Both the position numbers and the translations under genes were made by a program. Under the pieces are notes generated by a model. The model did no database searches, was not told where the DNA came from, and was given only the letters and a program-made list of their open reading frames with translations. Positions 59,029-64,000 of a DNA stretch of 64,000 nt are shown here, piece by piece (the stretch's first letter is position 1; the number at the start of each line of letters is the position of its first letter). The stretch is from assembly GCA_038503035.1 (NCBI GenBank), contig JAVSML010020777.1, positions 1-64,000 of the forward strand, read 5' to 3'. The stretch comes from Crocodylus rhombifer. Taxonomy: Eukaryota > Chordata > Crocodylia > Crocodylidae.

Positions 59029-61671
59029 CTTTAAAAATATCTAAGTTTGCATAATCAAAGGTATCTGCTCTCATAGGTATTGTACTATCTTTATACTGAC
59101 TTCTTATTGTAAAGAGGGCAATCGTCTATTGGCAAGTCACTTCTAATATGTGCTTGATGTTCAGTGCTCACCAAATTGTTCTTTCTGAGTCTGATCCAAC
59201 AGCCTCTTAAGTTAGTAGAAAATTCTCAAGTCCTGTGTGTGGCTGTGCTATGAGCCAAAGTGTGGGTTTTGGAATCTAGGACATCTGGTTCATTAGATGT
59301 CATAGTTCATATTAGAACTCATATATAAATGAGTTTTGCCATAAAGTAATGAATCCCTCCTATAGCCTTTGTGTTACATTTATAAAGAGAACATGTTCAG
59401 TGTACTGACACTCACAATAGTTTTGTACATTGAGTTGCATGAAGTTAGATCCTCAGCTGCTGTAAATTAACACAGTCTTATTGCTTATTAGCTAGCACAG
59501 ATGAACTTAAATCTGTTCAAGGAAGCAACTATGATGTTTTATAAATGAAAATTTTAGTTCTTAAAGTTTAAAAACCACTGTCTAATGCAGGATTCTTAGG
59601 TAAAATAAGTATGTGGAACAGTTAAAAAGCAAACTAAGCAGTAACTATATTTCCAGAATGAATGTATTTCTAATACCTCAAATTCTCTATAGCTTAGTAG
59701 CAAATAGAATATGTGCATAAGGTAACAATATTCACTTATTTATCTAAATGTACCTTTACTGATTTGCCTGTTTGTTTTTGATTCATTGTAGTGCAGATTA
59801 GGATAAACAATGGGTAGCATGGCAAACTGCAGTTGAAATAAGACTTCAGGTATTAAAAACAATTAATGTGCTCTAACTTCCCAAAATAATTACTTAAGAG
59901 CCCTTCTGAAGAAATCTAGAGAATAATTTTCAATCACTGGAATGAAAATGTCACAGTTTTGTGCTTTGGTAAATAAGCAGTTCACAGAGATGTCTTACTT
60001 ATCACTATGGTATGCTTATTCATTAAGGGCTAATTGCAGAGGTCTCTAAATGAAACACTGCAAACCACATTCCACTCCAGTGCCAGTTTGTTTAAAGTCT
60101 GCAAAGCTTTATTATTAGCACGATTTAATTATGAAAATGGTAGCCATGGAGAATTCTGAACACATTCTTTCCCTTGATCATTAGTTACAGGGCAAAAATG
60201 AAACACTTTCAACAATGAAGGGTTCATATTTCAAGCTTATACAGTAGCTGCTAAAAGGCTATACTCAGAAAATCAATTTTATTAAAGTCCTTCAAGCACT
60301 AAAGGGACTTCCAGGCAACTAAGCAATTTTAAAAACATATCCACAAGCAGTGACTTTTTGATTCATGTTTTTAGCAGGGTTATATTTTGACTGTTTTCAA
60401 TATCGTCCCCCAAAGCAGGGTCAGAAATGGTTTTGGGGGGGTAGACAGGGTGAGCAAGCCATGTTCTAACACAGCTTTGACTTGAATCTCTTGCCTTAAG
60501 ATACAAAAAGAGGACTGGGGGTTGGATCCAAGAAGTCTGGTATGCTCTTAATGAAAACAAATCAGAAATCAGTGTTTTCACCTTTTTTCACTTTTCTTTT
60601 GTTGCTCAGGAAATTAAGCCCTGGTGCCTACTAAGAACTCTAGGTATTATTATTATTATTATTTGAGCCAGAACTTAACAGGAACTTATTTCCATATAGA
60701 TAAAGGGACAGTACCTACAGAGAAGGAAAACAGAGCTTTTGAATTGTGTTTTAAGTGTGTGGGGTGGGAAAATGTATCCTTCTTTAGATTTAAGTTTTTT
60801 AATAAAATATCTATATATCATTTAAGTAAGCCTAGTCATTAACAAGGAAAAAATGATTCATGATATATAAGTAAAACTGTTCATATGCAAAAAAAGGAAG
60901 AGCATGAGTAAAAGGAAAGAGAAAAAATGTTGAATGCCATTGGAAAAGCAAGGTAGGAATCAGTGTAAATGAACTAACAAATTCACAACTTGTATAAAAC
61001 AGCATAAATTATCTGAAGTCAACAGTGCTGTGCTAGTTATATCAGCTCAATAGTTGGCCCAAAAAATTTGGGATGGAATCAAACTGTTGCCCTCATTTAC
61101 ACAGTTGATGAGCTGGACTTCCAGGAATTACATTTATGAGCACCTAAGAAATACTATCACTATAGAGATAAAATAAACTCCAGATAGGAATATTTCCTCT
61201 CAACAAATTAGCTTTTTCTTTAAAAGTTCATTATCTATACCTTTTCCGATTACGAAGTTATAAATCGCAGGTGCGATCTATTGCTGAGTGATTTCTTTCA
61301 GGCTTGTATTTCATATGTTCAAATATATGGCAGGTGCAGGGAAGGAAGGTTGTATAAGCCTAACTAATTTATTATCTCCACATATGACCTCCAGATAATC
61401 AAGAACATACTATACTATAACATAGTGAAAAAGAGCCAAATAATACTATCCTTTTGCATAAAGAACACAGGATCTGTAGCTTCCATCTGAATAGGCACAT
61501 CACAGTATGCAGAGTGCTGAATAAGAGTATTCACATATGTGCCAAGAACGCATGAATATTTCCACCAAGATCATTAGGTCTAATCCTGCCCAGCATTGCA
61601 TTGCTACATCACAGGGGTTTGGGGTATGTTCTGCTTGGAGCAAGATGCCAATTCTGTTCTGACGATGTAAC
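59029..61671. other. AT-rich desert
   Basis: No exon or TIR element is recognised. The only simple feature is the (ATT)n run at 60643. Confidence 0.55.
60643..60664. repeat. (ATT)n microsatellite
   Basis: About seven perfect trinucleotide units. Confidence 0.9.
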
Positions 61672-61679
61672 TCTTAGGC

Positions 61680-61865
61680 TAGGGGTAGGCAAAATGCGGC
61701 CTGGGGCTGGATGTGGCCCACCAGGTAATTCTATCTGGCCCACGGGGCCCCTAAAAATTTTAGAAAATTAATATTAATTTGTCCTGGGCTGCCTGTCATG
61801 CAGCCCTCGATGGCTTCCTGAAACTCAGTAAGCAGCCCTCTGCCCGAAATAATTGCCTGTCTCTG
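61680..61865. mobile_element. 186-bp hAT-like MITE with 8-bp target duplication
   Basis: The duplication TCTTAGGC lies at 61672-61679 and 61866-61873. The ends are TAGGGGTAGGCAAAATGCGG and, inward, CAGAGACAGGCAATTATTTC. It shares the GGCAATTATTT end with the 2.1-kb hAT-like element at 55554. Confidence 0.85.
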
Positions 61866-61870
61866 TCTTA

Positions 61871-62098
61871 GGCCATGTCTAGCCTAACTATTCATCAGTG
61901 CAGACAGTTTACAGGGGGCCTGAATATGCTTCTCAGAGTAAGGGACTTGCGAGCAGTGCTAATGCATGCACTCAGGACCTCTCTAAAATATCTACACTTT
62001 AATTGCCAGACTTGAATGTGTGTAGTGTGGGAAGGGGTGGGCGGGGTTTGTTTCTCTGGTAATCTAGGGTTTAGCAGGAAGGCAGAATAGATGTGGCC
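61871..62098. mobile_element. 228-bp MITE with GGCCACATCTA-type ends
   Basis: The ends are GGCCATGTCTAGCCTAAC and, inward, GGCCACATCTATTCTGCC. The GG(C/G)CACATCTA end resembles the ends of the large transposon family. The first three bases are included in the target duplication of the neighbouring hAT-like element. Confidence 0.55.
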
Positions 62099-64000
62099 AC
62101 AGAAAATTGTTTCCATTGCAAATCTATCCACAAATTAGTCCTGTCCAAATTCAGAATGCATGGGCAAGATTTTCAAAAAGTGCTCAGCATTGGTCGAATT
62201 CTGTTTCCATTTAAGTTAGCCATGAAACTCATATTGAATTCAGTGGAACAAACAGCCTTACTGAGAGTACTTTAGAAAAATTATGATCAATTGCATGCTT
62301 GCATACATGTCCAGTATTCCAAAAATTCTACTTTGGAGCCACAGAGGTTAGTCCAACATATTTTTTCAATTTCAATGTGTGAATTTATCCAAATTCCCCA
62401 CATACTCCAGACTGAGCCATAACAGATTTTAGTGAGTATCATCAAATTCTTTTTTATTTTTATACATTAGGCTTTCTAGTTTTTAAGCCCCTGGTGAAAG
62501 CAATACATATATACCATTATAAATAAATTATTATGACAGGCTATTTTATTTTTTGCTTATGAAAGACCATTTCCTTCTGGTAGCCATAATGAATATAACT
62601 GATGGACAAAACTTCTTCCTGATGAACTTAAAATGTATCACTCAAATTCCTTGAACTCTGTGATGGATGTGACATTTTTTTTATTACAGAAAGTCAGGGA
62701 GTGGTGTTTTTCAGTTGTGTAAAATATACATTTGGAACTTACAAAGAAATAGTTTTCCCACCACAGCAAGCCTGACATTCACAACAGTGACAGCTCCTTC
62801 TCACCAAACAACCACCCTTCCAGAGAACCTCACCATACCTTTGTAGACCTTTCTGCAACTCCAGAGGGAGAAAAGTGCTAAGACTCTATTAATTCCAATT
62901 CAGATTTTTCATTATTGTCAGCATTGGTGTGGGACTTAGATAAAACAGTGATGAGCAGCAGAAGAAAACCCTAATAATTCAGTTGTAAATCAGCCTATAC
63001 CTGTGCAGAAGAATAATAGACAATCCTTTCCTATTCTGGGTGGCTTACCTGCATTGCAGAAGGGGAGCAAAGAAGAAAAGAAGCCTTTGGCTGTCTGCAG
63101 ATGAGTGAATTCTTGGCTCCACATACCAGCCAACTCAGTTGACTCAGTGAGCAGATGTGTGCACCAAGCTGAGGGTTGATGTAACTTGCTTCTTCCAGGA
63201 TAAAAGGGGCAACAGGGTCTTCACTATAATTCATTTGGATGAATCGTGGACTTTTTGTTTAATAGCTATTTCATAAATTCCCAAACCATGTCTGGAATGA
63301 GAAGCAATATATTTGAAATTTTGCAGACAACTGAAGCATCACATTTCAACAAAACTGAAATGCTTCATTCCAGTTTACAGGGGTTTTCTCTTGGGGAAGG
63401 GGACAAAAATATTTTATAAAAACAATTGAGAATGAAATTTTATTTCAAGTTGGAAATCAAAATGCTTGGTTTAGAAAAAATCAAAACCCCCTCTTTTGAA
63501 AATTTTGTCCATGCCCTGCTTTCTCTTCAGGGCAGAGAATACAGCTCACTCCAAACTTGGGACAGAAGGTATAGCTGGACTGTGATAAGGATATTACTTT
63601 TAATGCATAGATCCTGGTCCCTTAAAATAGGGTTGAGCATAGACAATCCTGTGATCACAGGCAGGATAGTTCAGAAAAGACTAAGGCAGGGTTCTCATTG
63701 GCATACACTCCCACTGTTTCAAAAAGGAACACTACATTACTTTAAGGGATTCCAGTTAAAGTGTTCTCCTTGTAGGAAGGTCAAAATGTCTGTCTCCACT
63801 TCCATTAGCTGATGGTGACCCATGGCTTGAAGCTGTAAATGTCAGCTGAGCCTACAGTTTCATGATGTGTTAGTTCCCTGGACTTGCACAGTAGGAAAAA
63901 AAAATTCCTCTTGTTCTTCTTCAATACACGTATGCTGGAGATAGCAGGGTTTAGCTAGGCTCCTCTTCTATTGAACTAACTGACCATCTTGGGCAGGACC
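62099..64000. other. Unassigned AT-rich end of window
   Basis: No exon or repeat boundary is recognised. A phrase near 62160-62250 (TTTTCAAAAAGTGCTCAGCA, then TTGAATTCAGTGGAACAA) resembles an abundant old reptile repeat, but boundaries cannot be set. The 128-codon frame at 63426-63812 has no signal or domain I recognise. Confidence 0.5.

Noticed and set aside
63426..63812. 128-codon plus-strand frame
   Set aside because: No domain, signal or splice context is recognised, and its length is compatible with chance.

Overview
The window looks like vertebrate intergenic or deep-intronic DNA, most likely from a crocodilian, with turtle or bird as less likely alternatives. The evidence is several CR1 LINE fragments with the CR1-type 3' end (tandem octamers like ATTCTATG), MIR/CORE-SINE-like relics, Tigger-like and hAT-like DNA transposons, and GC-rich non-autonomous elements set in AT-rich unique sequence. 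I found no host protein-coding exon, rRNA, functional tRNA, CRISPR array or prokaryotic feature. The species call is an inference; no search could be run.

Layout. 1-5.5 kb is AT-rich and mostly unassigned. At 5559-8422 lies a 2.9-kb element with terminal inverted repeats (TIRs) and two GC-rich minisatellites. It abuts a second, shorter TIR element (8428-8894). A third element of the same terminal type starts at 9401 and carries a decayed Myb/SANT-like reading frame. A short CR1 lies at 14.2-14.8 kb. A second, inverted copy of the 2.9-kb family lies at 22458-25966. It contains a 0.9-kb imperfect palindrome and a CpG-rich 1.31-kb insertion flanked by a 5-bp target duplication. 26-38.8 kb and 42-47 kb are AT-rich deserts with only ancient SINE-like scraps. 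CR1 fragments follow at 38.8-40.1 kb (minus), 40.9-41.9 kb (plus), 50.0-52.4 kb (plus) and 53.1-58.1 kb (minus). The last is an old copy broken by a hAT-like element with a perfect 8-bp target duplication, and by a 2-kb hAT-like element that itself holds a 1.0-kb Tigger-like element. Tigger-like elements also lie at 48566-49808 and 58646-59026. A small hAT-like element at 61680-61865 landed exactly on the edge of a MITE.

How the parts relate. The strongest signal is a group of non-autonomous DNA transposons with GG(G/C)CACATCTACAC-like ends and 3-bp target duplications. Two large copies share both ends, a splice-donor-like site and a polyadenylation signal on the same strand, but have unrelated, GC-rich, repetitive interiors. 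Separately, two elements with different TIRs (hAT-like 54035-54687 and Tigger-like 55792-56794) carry related GC-rich cargo. Both observations point to modular exchange of internal sequence between transposon shells. All reading frames longer than about 150 codons in the window fall in these repeats and are judged non-genic.
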